Positions 7,573-18,322 of a DNA stretch of 64,000 nucleotides are shown here, one piece after another. This DNA comes from Caulobacter sp. Root343 (GTDB taxonomy: Bacteria > Pseudomonadota > Alphaproteobacteria > Caulobacterales > Caulobacteraceae). The position numbers and the translations under genes are program-made. The notes under the pieces were generated by a model. That model was not told the origin of the DNA, ran no database searches, and saw only the letters and a program-made list of their open reading frames with translations. The first letter of the stretch is position 1. Each line of letters opens with the position of its first letter. Where the stretch lies: NCBI RefSeq assembly GCF_001425745.1, contig NZ_LMDF01000005.1, positions 1 to 64,000 on the forward strand, written 5' to 3'.

Positions 7573-7861
7573 CTATGCTCCGCTAGGCCAAGGTCGTAGC
7601 AAGCTCACGCTTGGTGAGCCGTTAACAGGCGAATTTGTCGCGGTCGCCGACCGGCGTTCCTTGACCTGTGTCAAAGCCAGACTAAGCCGTGATTTTGACG
7701 TTTCCTCGGCGCGCCGCTCCCAGGACCGGTTGAAAAACCGACTTCGGGTTCACACGATTAGGGCGCACGCGTTCACGCGGCGAAACCGCTTACACTTTGC
7801 CCTGACGCGCTCTATACGCCCTCACCTCCGCGACACTCCGCCGCCTCCCAGTCCGAAGATC

Positions 7862-9706
7862 ATGGCCTCCCCCACCCGCGCGCCCGTACTCGCCCTCAAG
7901 GACGTCCGTCTCGCCGACGGCGCCAAGCCCCTGTTCGACGGCGTCGACCTGGCCCTGGAGCCGCGCGTGCGCGCCTGCCTGGTCGGCCGCAACGGCGCGG
8001 GCAAGAGCACCCTGCTGAAGATCCTGGCCGCCCAGGGCGTCGAGGCCGACAGCGGCGAGCGCTCGGTCCAGCCGGGCGCCAAGATCATCTTCGTTAGCCA
8101 GGAGCCGGACATCACCGGCGACACCCTGCTGGACTATTGCACCGCCGGCGGCGCCGAGGACTACGAGGCCCAGGCGGCCCTGGCCGACTTCGGCCTGGAT
8201 CCCGAGAAGAGCACGCAGGGCCTGTCGGGCGGCGAGAAGCGTCGCGCCGCCCTGTCGCGCGCCTTCGCCGAGCAGCCCGACGTGCTGCTGTTGGACGAAC
8301 CGACCAACCACCTGGACATCTTCGCGATCCAGACCCTGGAAGAAGAGCTGGCGAACTCCAAGTGCGCCGCCCTGATCGTCAGCCACGATCGCGCCTTCCT
8401 GAACCGCGTCACCCAGCGCACCTTCTGGCTGGAGCACCGCAAGGTGCGGCGTCTGGACAAGGGTTTCGGCGAGTTCGAGATCTGGAGCGAACAGGTGCTG
8501 GCGGCCGAGGCCGACGAAGAGCGCCGCCTCAACAAGGTGCTGGAGCGCGAAAACGCCTGGCTGGCGCGCGGCGTCCAAGGTCGCCGCGCCCGCAACGAAG
8601 GCCGCCGCCGGGCCCTGATGGATCTGCGAGCGCAAAAGAAGGATCTGCAGGGCGACAAGCGCGGCTCCATGTACATGGCCGTCGAGACCGCCGCGACGTC
8701 GGGCAAGAAGGTCATCGAGGCCAAGCACCTCACCAAGGCGTTCGGCGACCGCGTGATCGTCCAGGACTTCTCGACCCGAATCCTGCGCGGCGACCGCGTG
8801 GCGCTGGTGGGTCCCAACGGCGCCGGCAAGACGACGCTGGTCCGCCTGCTGCTGGGCGAGCTGGAAGCCGACGCCGGCACGGTGCAGCTCGGCACCAATC
8901 TTGAAGTCTCCTACATCGACCAAGGCCGTATGGCGCTGTCGGACAAGATCACCCTCTGGGATTTCCTGACCCCCGGCGGCGGCGACTCCATCCTGGTGCG
9001 CGGCCAGCCCAAGCACGTGGCCGGCTACGCCAAGGACTTCCTGTTCACCGAGGCCCAGCTGCGCCAGCCGGTCACCAGCCTGTCGGGCGGCGAGCGCAAC
9101 CGCCTGCTGCTGGCCCGGGCCCTGGCCAATCCCACCAACCTGATGGTGCTGGACGAGCCGACCAACGATCTGGACATGGACACGCTGGACCTGCTGGAGG
9201 ACCTGCTGGCCGACTTCGACGGCACGCTGATCCTGGTCAGCCACGACCGCGACTTCATCGACCGCCTCGCCACCTCGACCATCGCCATGAACGGTCATGG
9301 CAAGGTGCTGGAGACTCCCGGCGGCTGGACCGACCTGATCGACCAGAGCCCCGATTTCTTCAAGGGCGCGCGCGGCGCCGCGGTCGGCTCGTCCTTCACG
9401 CCGGTGGCCCGCGCCACCAAGGGCGCGGCGCCCGCCCCTGCTCCCGCCGCGCCGCCCAAGAAGGTCGGCAAGTTGACCTTCAAGGACCAGCGCCGCCTGG
9501 AAGAGTGCGAGGCCCTGATCGCCAAGAGCCCGGCGATCATCGCCAAGTTCGAGGCGACCCTGGCCGATCCCGGCCTCTACAGCCGTGATCCGGCGACCTT
9601 CGACAAGACGATGAAGGCCCTCGACAAGGCCCGCGCCGATCTCGAACAGGCCGAGATGGAGTGGCTGGAGCTGGAAGAGAAGAAGGAAAGCCTGACCGCC
9701 GGCTAG
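7862..9706 (+). CDS. uup: ABC-F family ATPase, Uup-like
   Basis: A 614-residue soluble protein with two ABC ATPase cassettes and no membrane domain, as in ABC-F translation factors. First cassette: Walker A GRNGAGKST (42-50), signature LSGGE (121-125), Walker B with DEPTNHLD. Second cassette: GPNGAGKTT (317-325), LSGGE (407-411), DEPTNDLD. A basic linker lies between (about 220-270), and an Ala/Pro linker leads to a C-terminal coiled coil after about residue 545, which is the mark of Uup. Uup proteins act on ribosomes or branched DNA. The ATG at 7862 matches the family start; the open frame upstream to 7565 is non-coding. Confidence 0.9.
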   Translation: MASPTRAPVLALKDVRLADGAKPLFDGVDLALEPRVRACLVGRNGAGKSTLLKILAAQGVEADSGERSVQPGAKIIFVSQEPDITGDTLLDYCTAGGAEDYEAQAALADFGLDPEKSTQGLSGGEKRRAALSRAFAEQPDVLLLDEPTNHLDIFAIQTLEEELANSKCAALIVSHDRAFLNRVTQRTFWLEHRKVRRLDKGFGEFEIWSEQVLAAEADEERRLNKVLERENAWLARGVQGRRARNEGRRRALMDLRAQKKDLQGDKRGSMYMAVETAATSGKKVIEAKHLTKAFGDRVIVQDFSTRILRGDRVALVGPNGAGKTTLVRLLLGELEADAGTVQLGTNLEVSYIDQGRMALSDKITLWDFLTPGGGDSILVRGQPKHVAGYAKDFLFTEAQLRQPVTSLSGGERNRLLLARALANPTNLMVLDEPTNDLDMDTLDLLEDLLADFDGTLILVSHDRDFIDRLATSTIAMNGHGKVLETPGGWTDLIDQSPDFFKGARGAAVGSSFTPVARATKGAAPAPAPAAPPKKVGKLTFKDQRRLEECEALIAKSPAIIAKFEATLADPGLYSRDPATFDKTMKALDKARADLEQAEMEWLELEEKKESLTAG

Positions 9707-9831
9707 CTGCCGAGCTTCGGCGCGTCATTCGACAGCATCGCCCGCCAAGTCGCCTATCCGACACGCCCACGCATCCTTCCGGGCGCGAGGTGCGTTGTGA
9801 AGCCCGAGGGACCTTCACCGGCGAGGAGCAC

Positions 9832-10326
9832 ATGGCTCGTCTCATCGTTATCGGCCTGGCCATCGGCGCCATGGCCCTTCCCACCGTCATGGCGCCCACC
9901 GACGCCGACGCCGCCACCTGCCACAGCCGCAAAGCCACCGGCACCGTGATCGGCGGCCTGGGCGGCGCCCTGGTCGGCAACGCGGTCAAGCGCGGCGGCG
10001 CCGGCCTGCTGATCGGCGGCGTCGGCGGCGCCTTGGTCGGCCGCGAGATCGGCAAGAGCGGCTGCCATCGCACCCGCACGGTCTATTACGAAGGCGGTTC
10101 GCGCGGCGCTTCCGCGTCGCGGACGACTCCGGAGCGGGCCCCGCCGGTCCGCCAGGTCTATTACGACCACATGGGCAACCCCGTCGCCGCGGGCGGGGTC
10201 GGCGGCGGAACCGTCCAGCAGGTCTCCAACACCACGTCCGGCGGCGTCTGTCGCGACGCGACGATCTCCTACTACGACGATCGCGGCCGCCTGAGTTCGC
10301 GCGCCGTCCAGATCTGCCCCCGCTGA
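9832..10326 (+). CDS. glycine-zipper 2TM domain envelope protein
   Basis: A 164-residue exported protein. It has a signal peptide (about residues 1-27) and then two glycine-zipper hairpin segments (GTVIGGLGGALVG and GLLIGGVGGALVG) like those of Rickettsia 17 kDa antigen and SlyB-type envelope proteins. The C-terminal half is polar with Tyr-rich strands and a cysteine pair (CRD and final ICPR). The ATG at 9832 has GAGGAGC upstream. Likely inserted in or attached to the outer membrane; precise role unknown. It is followed by another small envelope protein. Confidence 0.75.
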   Translation: MARLIVIGLAIGAMALPTVMAPTDADAATCHSRKATGTVIGGLGGALVGNAVKRGGAGLLIGGVGGALVGREIGKSGCHRTRTVYYEGGSRGASASRTTPERAPPVRQVYYDHMGNPVAAGGVGGGTVQQVSNTTSGGVCRDATISYYDDRGRLSSRAVQICPR

Positions 10327-10351
10327 CCTTTGCTCACGAACGGAACTCAAG

Positions 10352-10825
10352 ATGATCCGCAAGCCCGTGATGGCCGTCCTGGCGCCCATCCTTGCAGGAA
10401 TGGCCGCTCTCAGCGTGGCGGCCTGCGAGGACCGGCATGACGCCATGGCCAATCCCAGAATCTGCGCCGACTTCAAGGCCAATCCGGGCGCGACCGCCGC
10501 CGCCGATCCGGCCACGCCGGTCGAGGAATGCACGCGCCGCTGGGCCTATAGCCTGGCCGGCGCCCGCGACAGCGCCGAGGTCGTCGCCGACGCCGTGGTC
10601 GCCGCCTGCGCGCCGGTCCTCAGCAAGTGGAACCAGGCCTCGCTGGGCCAGGCGGCTCCGGCCGGCGGCGAGCAGGCCTTGAGCCTGACCACCGGCCAGC
10701 CGACCAATCCCCTGGCCGAGCACAGCAGCTTCGCCCAGGGCCGGGCCCTGTTCTATGTGGTCCAGGCCCGCGCCGGTCGCTGCAAGGCCCCACCGGTGGT
10801 CAACGGCGCGCCCGAAGGTCTTTAG
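10352..10825 (+). CDS. predicted lipoprotein of unknown function
   Basis: A 157-residue protein with a signal peptide and a lipobox-like LSVAAC (Cys25), so probably a lipoprotein. Further cysteines at about 38, 60, 92 and 149 could form disulfides. The central region (CTRRWAYSLAGARDSAEVVADAVV) reads as amphipathic helix. No family recognised. It follows the glycine-zipper gene by 25 bases and is probably co-transcribed with it. Confidence 0.65.
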   Translation: MIRKPVMAVLAPILAGMAALSVAACEDRHDAMANPRICADFKANPGATAAADPATPVEECTRRWAYSLAGARDSAEVVADAVVAACAPVLSKWNQASLGQAAPAGGEQALSLTTGQPTNPLAEHSSFAQGRALFYVVQARAGRCKAPPVVNGAPEGL

Positions 10826-10834
10826 GGCTCTGAC

Positions 10835-11461
10835 CTAGGCGAGCGCGCCGCGTTCCCATTCGAGGAACTCCGGCGTCTCCAGCAAGCGCTCGCAATAGGC
10901 GCCCGCCGCGCCGGCGTCGCCGTAGTCGGACAGGTGGACGCCGTACGTTCGGAATCGCGTCGCCACCGGCGTGTAGAAGGCGTCGGCGATCGACCATTCG
11001 CCCAGCAGGAACGGGCCGCCCGAACGCTTGAGGAGCTGGTTCCAGCGCTCGACGATCTTGCGCACGTCCTTCTGGGTGGCCTCGGAGAGGTCCAGCTTGC
11101 GGGGCGCCTCCTCCAGCGCCATCGGGCACTCGCCGCGCAGCGACTGGAAGCCGGAATGCATCTCGGCCGCCGCCGAGCGACCTATGGCGCGCAGGGCCCG
11201 ATCTTCGGGCCACAGCTTCGCCTCGGGAAACGTCTCGGCCAGATATTCGCAGATCGCCAGCGAGTCCCAGACCACCAGGTCGCCGTCCTTCAGGGCCGGG
11301 GCCAGCTTGCTGGGCGAGACCTTGCCGATCTCCGCGGTCGTGACCTCGCCGTGGCGCAGCTCGACCAGAGTCTCCTTGAACGGCGCGCCGGTGCGCTTGA
11401 GCGCCAGCCACGGACGCAGCGACCAGCTGGACCACCGCTTGGTGCCGATCACGATCTCCAT
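10835..11461 (-). CDS. glutathione S-transferase family protein
   Basis: A 208-residue cytosolic GST-like protein. The N-terminal thioredoxin-like domain (about 1-80) includes the SSWSLRPW active-site region, where Ser11/Ser12 or Ser14 could activate glutathione, and the later WDSLAICEYLAE motif that binds the gamma-glutamyl group. The C-terminal all-helical domain (about 90-205) contains the SIADAFYTPV N-capping motif. Substrate unknown. It is convergent with the lipoprotein gene and divergent from the MFS transporter. Confidence 0.88.
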   Translation of the reverse strand: MEIVIGTKRWSSWSLRPWLALKRTGAPFKETLVELRHGEVTTAEIGKVSPSKLAPALKDGDLVVWDSLAICEYLAETFPEAKLWPEDRALRAIGRSAAAEMHSGFQSLRGECPMALEEAPRKLDLSEATQKDVRKIVERWNQLLKRSGGPFLLGEWSIADAFYTPVATRFRTYGVHLSDYGDAGAAGAYCERLLETPEFLEWERGALA

Positions 11462-11626
11462 GGCGCGCTCCTTCGTCGATTCCTGTTCGGCAAGGGCTTA
11501 GCGCGCCCGTCGGCGCAAGGAAACGACCGCCTTGGCGCGACCGCGATTTAGCCTCTGGCGCTCCGGCTTCGGCTGCGTCTACAGTCGCCTCAAGAAATAG
11601 AACAAATGTTTGAAGGGAGAGTCAGG

Positions 11627-13129
11627 ATGGCCGACGCGCGTGCGTCCGGCGGCGACCGGCCGCTTTATTCGAACGGCTACAAAGCCACGGTGCTGGGGCT
11701 GCTGCTGGCCACCTACACCTTCAACTTCATCGACCGGACGATCATCGCCACCATCGGCCAGGCCATCAAGGTCGACCTCAAGCTCTCCGACACCCAGCTG
11801 GGGTTGCTGGGCGGCCTCTACTTCGCCCTGCTCTACACTCTCCTTGGCATCCCCATCGCCCGCCTGGCCGAGCGCTGGAACCGGGTCAGCATCATCTCGG
11901 TGTCGCTGGTGATCTGGTCGGGCTTCACGGCGCTATGTGGCGCGGCCACGACCTTTGGCCAACTGGCCCTGTTCCGCTTCGGCGTCGGGGTCGGCGAGGC
12001 CGGCTGCTCGCCGCCCAGCCACTCGCTGATCAGCGACTATTACGAGCCCAAGAAGCGCGCCTCGGCCCTGTCGATCTATTCGTTCGGCATCCCGCTGGGC
12101 ACCATGTTCGGCGCGGTGGCCGGCGGCTGGCTGGCCCAGGAGTTCAGCTGGCGCGTGGCCTTCGTCATCGTCGGCCTGCCCGGCCTGATCCTGGCGCTGA
12201 TCGTCAAGCTGATCGTCAAGGAGCCGCCGCGCGGCCACTCCGAGATCATCGAGCGCCCGCTCGAGGCCGAAGGGCTCGTCGTCGAACCGGCCGGCAAGCC
12301 CCGCTTCTCCATGGCCACCGAGTTCTCCGAGCTGTGGACCGTGACCAAGGTGCTGTTCGGCAAGTGGCCGGTATTGCACATGGTTCTGGGCGTGACCGTC
12401 GCTTCGTTCGGCGCGTACGGCTCCGGCGCGTTCGTGCCGCCCTATTTCGTGCGGACCTACGGCCTGGGCCTGGCGCAGGTGGGCCTGATCGTCGGCCTGA
12501 TCGGCGGCTTCTCGGCCGGCGTCGGCACCCTGGTCGGCGGCTTCCTGACCGACTGGGCCGGCAAGAAGAGCACCAAGTGGTACGCCCTGACCCCCGCCAT
12601 CGGCCTGCTGATCTGCACGCCGATCTATATCAGCGCCTATCTGCAGACCCATTGGCAAACCACCGCCCTGATCCTGCTGGTCCCGGGGATCTTCCACTAC
12701 ACCTACCTGGCTCCGACCTTCGCCGTGGTGCAGAACTCGGTCGAGCCGCGCCGGCGGGCCACGGCCACGGCCCTGCTGTTCTTCTTCCTGAACCTGATCG
12801 CCCTGGGCGGCGGGCCGGTGTTCACCGGCTGGCTGATCGACCACCTGGCCCAGTTCAACTTCAACCATCCGAGCTCGAGCGGCCTCTTCCATGCCTTGGG
12901 CGGCGCGTTCGGCGAGAGCGGTCCGGCCAGCTTCGGGACCAGCTGCCCTGGCGGCCTGGCCCCCAAGGGCTCCGCGCCCGAGCTCGCCAAGGCTTGCGCC
13001 GGCGCCATGGCCCGCTCGACCCAGCAGGGCATCATCGTCTCGCTGAGCTTCTACGCCTGGGCCGGCGTGCACTACGCTTTGGCCAGCATCGGCTTGGCCA
13101 AGCACATGAAGGAACGGGCGGGGGCGTAG
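11627..13129 (+). CDS. MFS transporter, Spinster-like
   Basis: A 500-residue inner-membrane major facilitator protein with about twelve membrane segments. The N-terminal half has the MFS signature region (FNFIDRTIIATIGQAIKVDL, then GLLGGLYFALLYTLLGIPIA) typical of the Spinster-like group common in sphingomonads and Caulobacter. A cytoplasmic loop lies around residues 195-250. Substrate unknown; relatives are annotated for lipid or organic-acid efflux. The ATG at 11627 follows GGGAGA by six bases; the earlier ATG at 11606 lacks a ribosome site. Confidence 0.88.
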   Translation: MADARASGGDRPLYSNGYKATVLGLLLATYTFNFIDRTIIATIGQAIKVDLKLSDTQLGLLGGLYFALLYTLLGIPIARLAERWNRVSIISVSLVIWSGFTALCGAATTFGQLALFRFGVGVGEAGCSPPSHSLISDYYEPKKRASALSIYSFGIPLGTMFGAVAGGWLAQEFSWRVAFVIVGLPGLILALIVKLIVKEPPRGHSEIIERPLEAEGLVVEPAGKPRFSMATEFSELWTVTKVLFGKWPVLHMVLGVTVASFGAYGSGAFVPPYFVRTYGLGLAQVGLIVGLIGGFSAGVGTLVGGFLTDWAGKKSTKWYALTPAIGLLICTPIYISAYLQTHWQTTALILLVPGIFHYTYLAPTFAVVQNSVEPRRRATATALLFFFLNLIALGGGPVFTGWLIDHLAQFNFNHPSSSGLFHALGGAFGESGPASFGTSCPGGLAPKGSAPELAKACAGAMARSTQQGIIVSLSFYAWAGVHYALASIGLAKHMKERAGA

Positions 13130-13136
13130 AGGACTT

Positions 13137-13237
13137 GCCCCCTCCGGATGCTGCGCATCCTCCTCCCCCGGAGGGGGAAGAAGGATCGCGGCGTCTTCTT
13201 CCCCCTCCGGGGGAGGAGCGCGAAGCGCGGAGGGGGC
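13137..13237. repeat. intergenic palindromic element (REP-like)
   Basis: A 101-base nested palindrome fills the gap before purB. The inner arms are a perfect 22-base inverted repeat (13161-13182 and 13196-13217) around a 13-base loop. The outer arms are GCCCCCTCCG (13137-13146) and its complement (13228-13237), with small hairpins GATGCTGCGCATC and GCGCGAAGCGC between. Similar C/G-rich palindromes recur between Caulobacter genes. Confidence 0.8.
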
Positions 13238-13313
13238 CAGTAACCGCCTCCGCCGCCAAGTAATAACCCTCTTCCCTTGACTCCCCGGCCCGCGCGGCCG
13301 AAACGGCCGGCCC

Positions 13314-14624
<1,311 letters not shown>

Positions 14625-14632
14625 ACCGCCCG

Positions 14633-15121
14633 ATGGTTCGCAAGGCGGGCTTCCCGGCGGTCGTCGACGCGAACACCCGCGTCCTGATCCTGGGCAGCCT
14701 GCCGGGCGAGGCCTCGCTGGCCGTTCAGCAGTACTACGGCAATCCGAGGAATGCCTTCTGGCGGCTGATGGAGGGCGTGCTCGATACGCCGCTCGTTCCG
14801 TTGACCTATGAGGATCGGCTGGCGGCCCTGCTGGCCCACGGCGTCGGCCTCTGGGACGTGATCGCCGAGGCCGAGCGGCCGGGCAGCCTCGACGCCGCCA
14901 TCCGCGACCCGGCGGCGAATGATCTTCTGGCCTTGGTGGAGACGCTGCCGGCGCTGCGGGTCGTGGCCTTCAACGGCGGGACCGCGGCGAAGCTGGGCGG
15001 CAAGCTGATCGGGGATCGGGTCGCGGCGCTAGCCCTTCCTTCCTCCAGCCCGGCGCACGCCGCCCGGACCTTCGAGCAGAAGGCTGAGGCCTGGGGTCAG
15101 CTCAAAACCCCGCTCTCTTAG
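14633..15121 (+). CDS. DNA-deoxyinosine glycosylase (UDG family 6)
   Basis: A 162-residue member of the uracil-DNA glycosylase superfamily, closest to the family-6 hypoxanthine-DNA glycosylases that remove deaminated adenine. Motif 1 is GSLPGEASL (21-29), followed by QQYYGNPRNAFW (32-43), the family-6 signature. The C-terminal SSSPAHA segment takes the place of the HPSPLS minor-groove loop. It starts nine bases after purB, so the two are probably co-transcribed, pairing purine synthesis with repair of purine deamination. Confidence 0.85.
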   Translation: MVRKAGFPAVVDANTRVLILGSLPGEASLAVQQYYGNPRNAFWRLMEGVLDTPLVPLTYEDRLAALLAHGVGLWDVIAEAERPGSLDAAIRDPAANDLLALVETLPALRVVAFNGGTAAKLGGKLIGDRVAALALPSSSPAHAARTFEQKAEAWGQLKTPLS

Positions 15122-15133
15122 AGAGAGGGATTT

Positions 15134-15571
15134 TTACCGTCCCGCCGGTTTCCAGTTCACCACATGATACACCGCGTTCGTCGTCCCGACGTTCCGCAGC
15201 GCATGCGGGCTGTTGCTGGCGTTGAAGATCACCCCACCCGGGCCGACCGTCTTCCACACCCCTCCCGACAAGGTCTCGACCTGGCCCTCGCGGATGATCA
15301 CCAGCTCCTCGTTCGGATGGGTGTGCGGCGGGTGCGAGCTGGTCCCGGGCTTGAGGGTGGTGACGTGCATCTCCAGCTCGTCCAGCGTCGCGGTCGGACC
15401 GCGAGCGATTTGCGCGTAGGTCCCGACATCGGTGTCGTGGGGCTTGAGATCCTCCCAGCGCCAGACCGACGGACCGATCAGGGCCGGCTTGGGAGCCTGG
15501 GCGGCGGCGACGCCCGCCAGGGTCAAGACCACCGCCCCGATGGCGATAGCCAAGTCGCGCTTGGTGATCAT
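15134..15571 (-). CDS. exported cupin-domain protein
   Basis: A 145-residue protein with an N-terminal signal or anchor (about 5-25) and one cupin beta-barrel. The metal-site motif is HPPHTHPNEEL, with a second motif around SPHALRN. GGGAG is placed correctly for the ATG at 15571 (MITKRDLAIA); the ATG at 15577 would be too close. It lies 10 bases downstream of an oxidoreductase gene, so it is the third gene of a minus-strand operon. Likely a periplasmic small-molecule or sugar-related cupin; exact substrate unknown. Confidence 0.8.
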   Translation of the reverse strand: MITKRDLAIAIGAVVLTLAGVAAAQAPKPALIGPSVWRWEDLKPHDTDVGTYAQIARGPTATLDELEMHVTTLKPGTSSHPPHTHPNEELVIIREGQVETLSGGVWKTVGPGGVIFNASNSPHALRNVGTTNAVYHVVNWKPAGR

Positions 15572-15581
15572 CGCCATCTCC

Positions 15582-16934
15582 CTAGAACGTGTACGGCTTG
15601 CGCTGCGGCCGGCTGAGCAGGGCATTGGCGGCGTCGTCGCCGATGAAGCGCTCGGCCTTGGGATCCCACTTCAGGCGACGGCCGGTCTTCATGGCCGCGT
15701 GATGCAGCAGGCAGGTCGAGCAGGCGCGGTGGCCGACCTCGGCGGTGGCGGCGGGCGGCTTGCGGCTGCGGATCGAGTCCAGCCAGTCGCCGTGTTGCTC
15801 CTCCGAGCGGCGCAGGTGGATCTCGTTCGGCCCGATCACGCTGTCGAGGATCTTCGGATCGCTGGCGACCAGCGCCGAGGCCGGCTTCGCGCCGGCGCCC
15901 GGATCACTGGCGGTCACGCCGCCATCGCGCGCCACGAAGATCCAGCCCTCGGTCCCGATGAACTTCACCCCGTTCGGGAAGTCGCCCGAGATGTCCATGG
16001 TCACCCCGTTGGCGTAGCGGGCGTGGGTCAGGAACTTGCCGTGCACGTTCCACAGGCCGCTCTTGGGGAACTCGGCCGAGCCCCAGACCTCGACCGGGCC
16101 CGAGTGCTCCATGTCCATGCCCCAGTGGGCCGTGTCGACATGGTGCGCGCCCCAGCCGGTGATCATGCCGGCCCCGAACTGCTCGCAACGCAACCAGCCC
16201 GGCCGGTCGAACGAGCCCTGCGGGTGCACTCGCATCTCGGTGTAGTAGGCCTCCGACGTCGAGCCCAGCCAGGCGTCGTAGTTGAGGTTGGCCGGGATCG
16301 GCTGCTCCGGCGCCTCGGGGCCGGAAGGGTCGCCCGGCAGCCCGACCTCGACGTGCTTGAGCTGGCCGATGCGGCCGTTGCGGACCAGCTCGCAGGCGCG
16401 GCGGAACTGCGGCCACGGCTTGTCCGAGCGCTGCTGCGAGCCGACCTGCAGGATGCGGCCCGTGACCTTGACGGCGTCGGCCATGGTCCGGCCCTCGGCG
16501 ATCGTCAGCGAGGCGGGCTTCTGCAGATAGACGTCCTTGCCGGCCTTCACCGCGTGCACGGCCAGGATGGCGTGCTGGTGGTCGGGCGTGGCGACGATGA
16601 CGGCGTCGATGTCCTTGGCCGCCAGCAGTTCGTGATAGTCGGCATAGGTCCGGGCGCTGTCCCATGGGCGGCCGTACTTCTTGCTGTAGGTCTCGTCGAC
16701 CAACTGCTTGCCGAGGGCCAGGCGCTTGGAGTCGACGTCGCAGACCGCCAGGATCTGGGCGTGGTCGTACTTGAAGGTCTCGGCCATGTCGTGGCCGCGG
16801 GCGATGCGGCCGACGCCGATCACCCCGATATTGATCCGGTTCGACGGCGCGTTCTGGCCGAACACGGTAGCCGGCACGATGGTCGGAAAGGCGACGCCGG
16901 CGGCCAGGACGTTACGGCGGGTGAGCTTGCTCAT
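15582..16934 (-). CDS. Tat-exported Gfo/Idh/MocA family oxidoreductase
   Basis: A 450-residue NAD(P)-dependent oxidoreductase of the glucose-fructose oxidoreductase type. A twin-arginine leader (KLTRRNVLAAG) predicts export in folded form with cofactor. The Rossmann motif is IGVIGVGRIARG (about 36-47); the usual EKP motif is QKP here, keeping the catalytic Lys. The long C-terminal domain includes WGAHHVDTAHWGMD, typical of periplasmic members that act on sugars or inositols. The start at 16934 has GAGGGAGGGG upstream. It lies 11 bases after a related oxidoreductase gene. Confidence 0.9.
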   Translation of the reverse strand: MSKLTRRNVLAAGVAFPTIVPATVFGQNAPSNRINIGVIGVGRIARGHDMAETFKYDHAQILAVCDVDSKRLALGKQLVDETYSKKYGRPWDSARTYADYHELLAAKDIDAVIVATPDHQHAILAVHAVKAGKDVYLQKPASLTIAEGRTMADAVKVTGRILQVGSQQRSDKPWPQFRRACELVRNGRIGQLKHVEVGLPGDPSGPEAPEQPIPANLNYDAWLGSTSEAYYTEMRVHPQGSFDRPGWLRCEQFGAGMITGWGAHHVDTAHWGMDMEHSGPVEVWGSAEFPKSGLWNVHGKFLTHARYANGVTMDISGDFPNGVKFIGTEGWIFVARDGGVTASDPGAGAKPASALVASDPKILDSVIGPNEIHLRRSEEQHGDWLDSIRSRKPPAATAEVGHRACSTCLLHHAAMKTGRRLKWDPKAERFIGDDAANALLSRPQRKPYTF

Positions 16935-16945
16935 GGTCCCCTCCC

Positions 16946-18115
16946 TCAGCCCAGAACCGGCTTGGTGGCGGTCTTCTGGGCGGTCAGCACCAGTTCGGCG
17001 GCCAGCAGGGCTTGATCCTGGTCCTGGGCGGTCGAGGTGCGCTCGACGATGTCGTTGACGAACTGCGGGCCGAACGGCAGCGCGACCTGGTTGCAGTCGA
17101 TGTAGCGGGCCTGCTTTCGGTCGACGATCAGCAGGTGGTTGGCGCCGGGCCGGCCGGTCGGGTCGATATATTTGCGCAGCTCGATATAGCCCTCGGTCCC
17201 GAGGATGAAGAGCCGCCCGTCGCCCCAGACGCCCAGGCCGTCGGGCGTGAACCAATCGACCCGGACATAGCCCGTGCCGCCGTCGCCGACAGCGGTCATG
17301 TCGCCGAAGTCCTCGAACTTCGGATGGCTGGTGTTGTTGACGTTGCCGGTCTGGCTGGCGACGACCTTGGCGGTCTTGCTGCCGGTGTAGAACAGGAACT
17401 GGTCGGCCTGGTGCGAGCCGATGTCGGTCAGGATGCCGCCATAGCGCGCCTTGTCCCAGAACCAGTCCGGCCGGCCCGTGCCGATCCGGTGCGGGGCCAG
17501 GTTGACGGTCTGGACGACCTTGCCGATCGCCCCGGCCTGGACCAACTCGCCGGCCTTGATCGCCGAGGGCACCTCCAGCCGTTCGGAATACATGATCGCG
17601 TACTTGCGGCCGGTCTTCTTCACCGCCGCGCGCACCTGCGCCAGCTGCTCCAGGGTGATGATGCCTGGCTTGTCGGAGAGATAGTCCTTGCCCGCCGCCA
17701 TCACCTTCAGGCCCAGCGGCACGCGCTGGTCGGGGATCGGGGCGGCGGCGACCAGCTGGATCGACTTGTCGTTCAGGATCTGGTCGATGCTGCTGGCCAC
17801 CGGCGCGTCGCCGTGCTGCTTCCTGAAGTCGGCCAGCTGTTTCTCGTCGCCGCCGTAGGCATAGACGTAAGCGCACTCGCCCCCGCCCCGCTTCACCGCC
17901 GCCGTCATGCTCATGATGTGGTAGTGGTCGAGGCCGATCACCGCGAACTTGATCTTGTGCCGAGGTGTGACGACCGGGCCGGGCCCGGCGACCTCCTGGC
18001 TCACGGACTGGCCGCCCGTCTGGGCCGCCGCCTGGGCCATAGCCTCTCCCGCCAAGGCCGCGCCTCCGACGCTGGCCGCCATCAGGAACGCACGGCGGCT
18101 GGCTAGATCACTCAT
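16946..18115 (-). CDS. Tat-exported Gfo/Idh/MocA family oxidoreductase
   Basis: A 389-residue second member of the same family, first gene of the operon. The leader SRRAFLMAASVGGAA carries a twin arginine, so it should go to the periplasm like its partner. The Rossmann region starts around residue 50 (KFAVIGLDHYH), and the EKP-like motif appears as SDKPG with the catalytic Lys. The two enzymes differ clearly in sequence and are not a recent duplication. The start ATG at 18115 has GAGGAAG upstream. Substrate unknown. Confidence 0.88.
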   Translation of the reverse strand: MSDLASRRAFLMAASVGGAALAGEAMAQAAAQTGGQSVSQEVAGPGPVVTPRHKIKFAVIGLDHYHIMSMTAAVKRGGGECAYVYAYGGDEKQLADFRKQHGDAPVASSIDQILNDKSIQLVAAAPIPDQRVPLGLKVMAAGKDYLSDKPGIITLEQLAQVRAAVKKTGRKYAIMYSERLEVPSAIKAGELVQAGAIGKVVQTVNLAPHRIGTGRPDWFWDKARYGGILTDIGSHQADQFLFYTGSKTAKVVASQTGNVNNTSHPKFEDFGDMTAVGDGGTGYVRVDWFTPDGLGVWGDGRLFILGTEGYIELRKYIDPTGRPGANHLLIVDRKQARYIDCNQVALPFGPQFVNDIVERTSTAQDQDQALLAAELVLTAQKTATKPVLG

Positions 18116-18322
18116 CGTCTTCCTCCACGCGTCAGTTTGCCTGACCAATCTTTGCAAGAGATCAGACCACTAAACCGCGACCGGGGAAATACCCTCCGAG
18201 GTCGTAGACGCCCAACCGGTAGTCGCAGCCGCCCCAATCGCTCCACATTACGGGAAATTCATCTGCGCCCGGCGCGCGCATGGGGCAGCATCGCCGCCTT
18301 CGAGGGGTTTGGGATCCTACAC

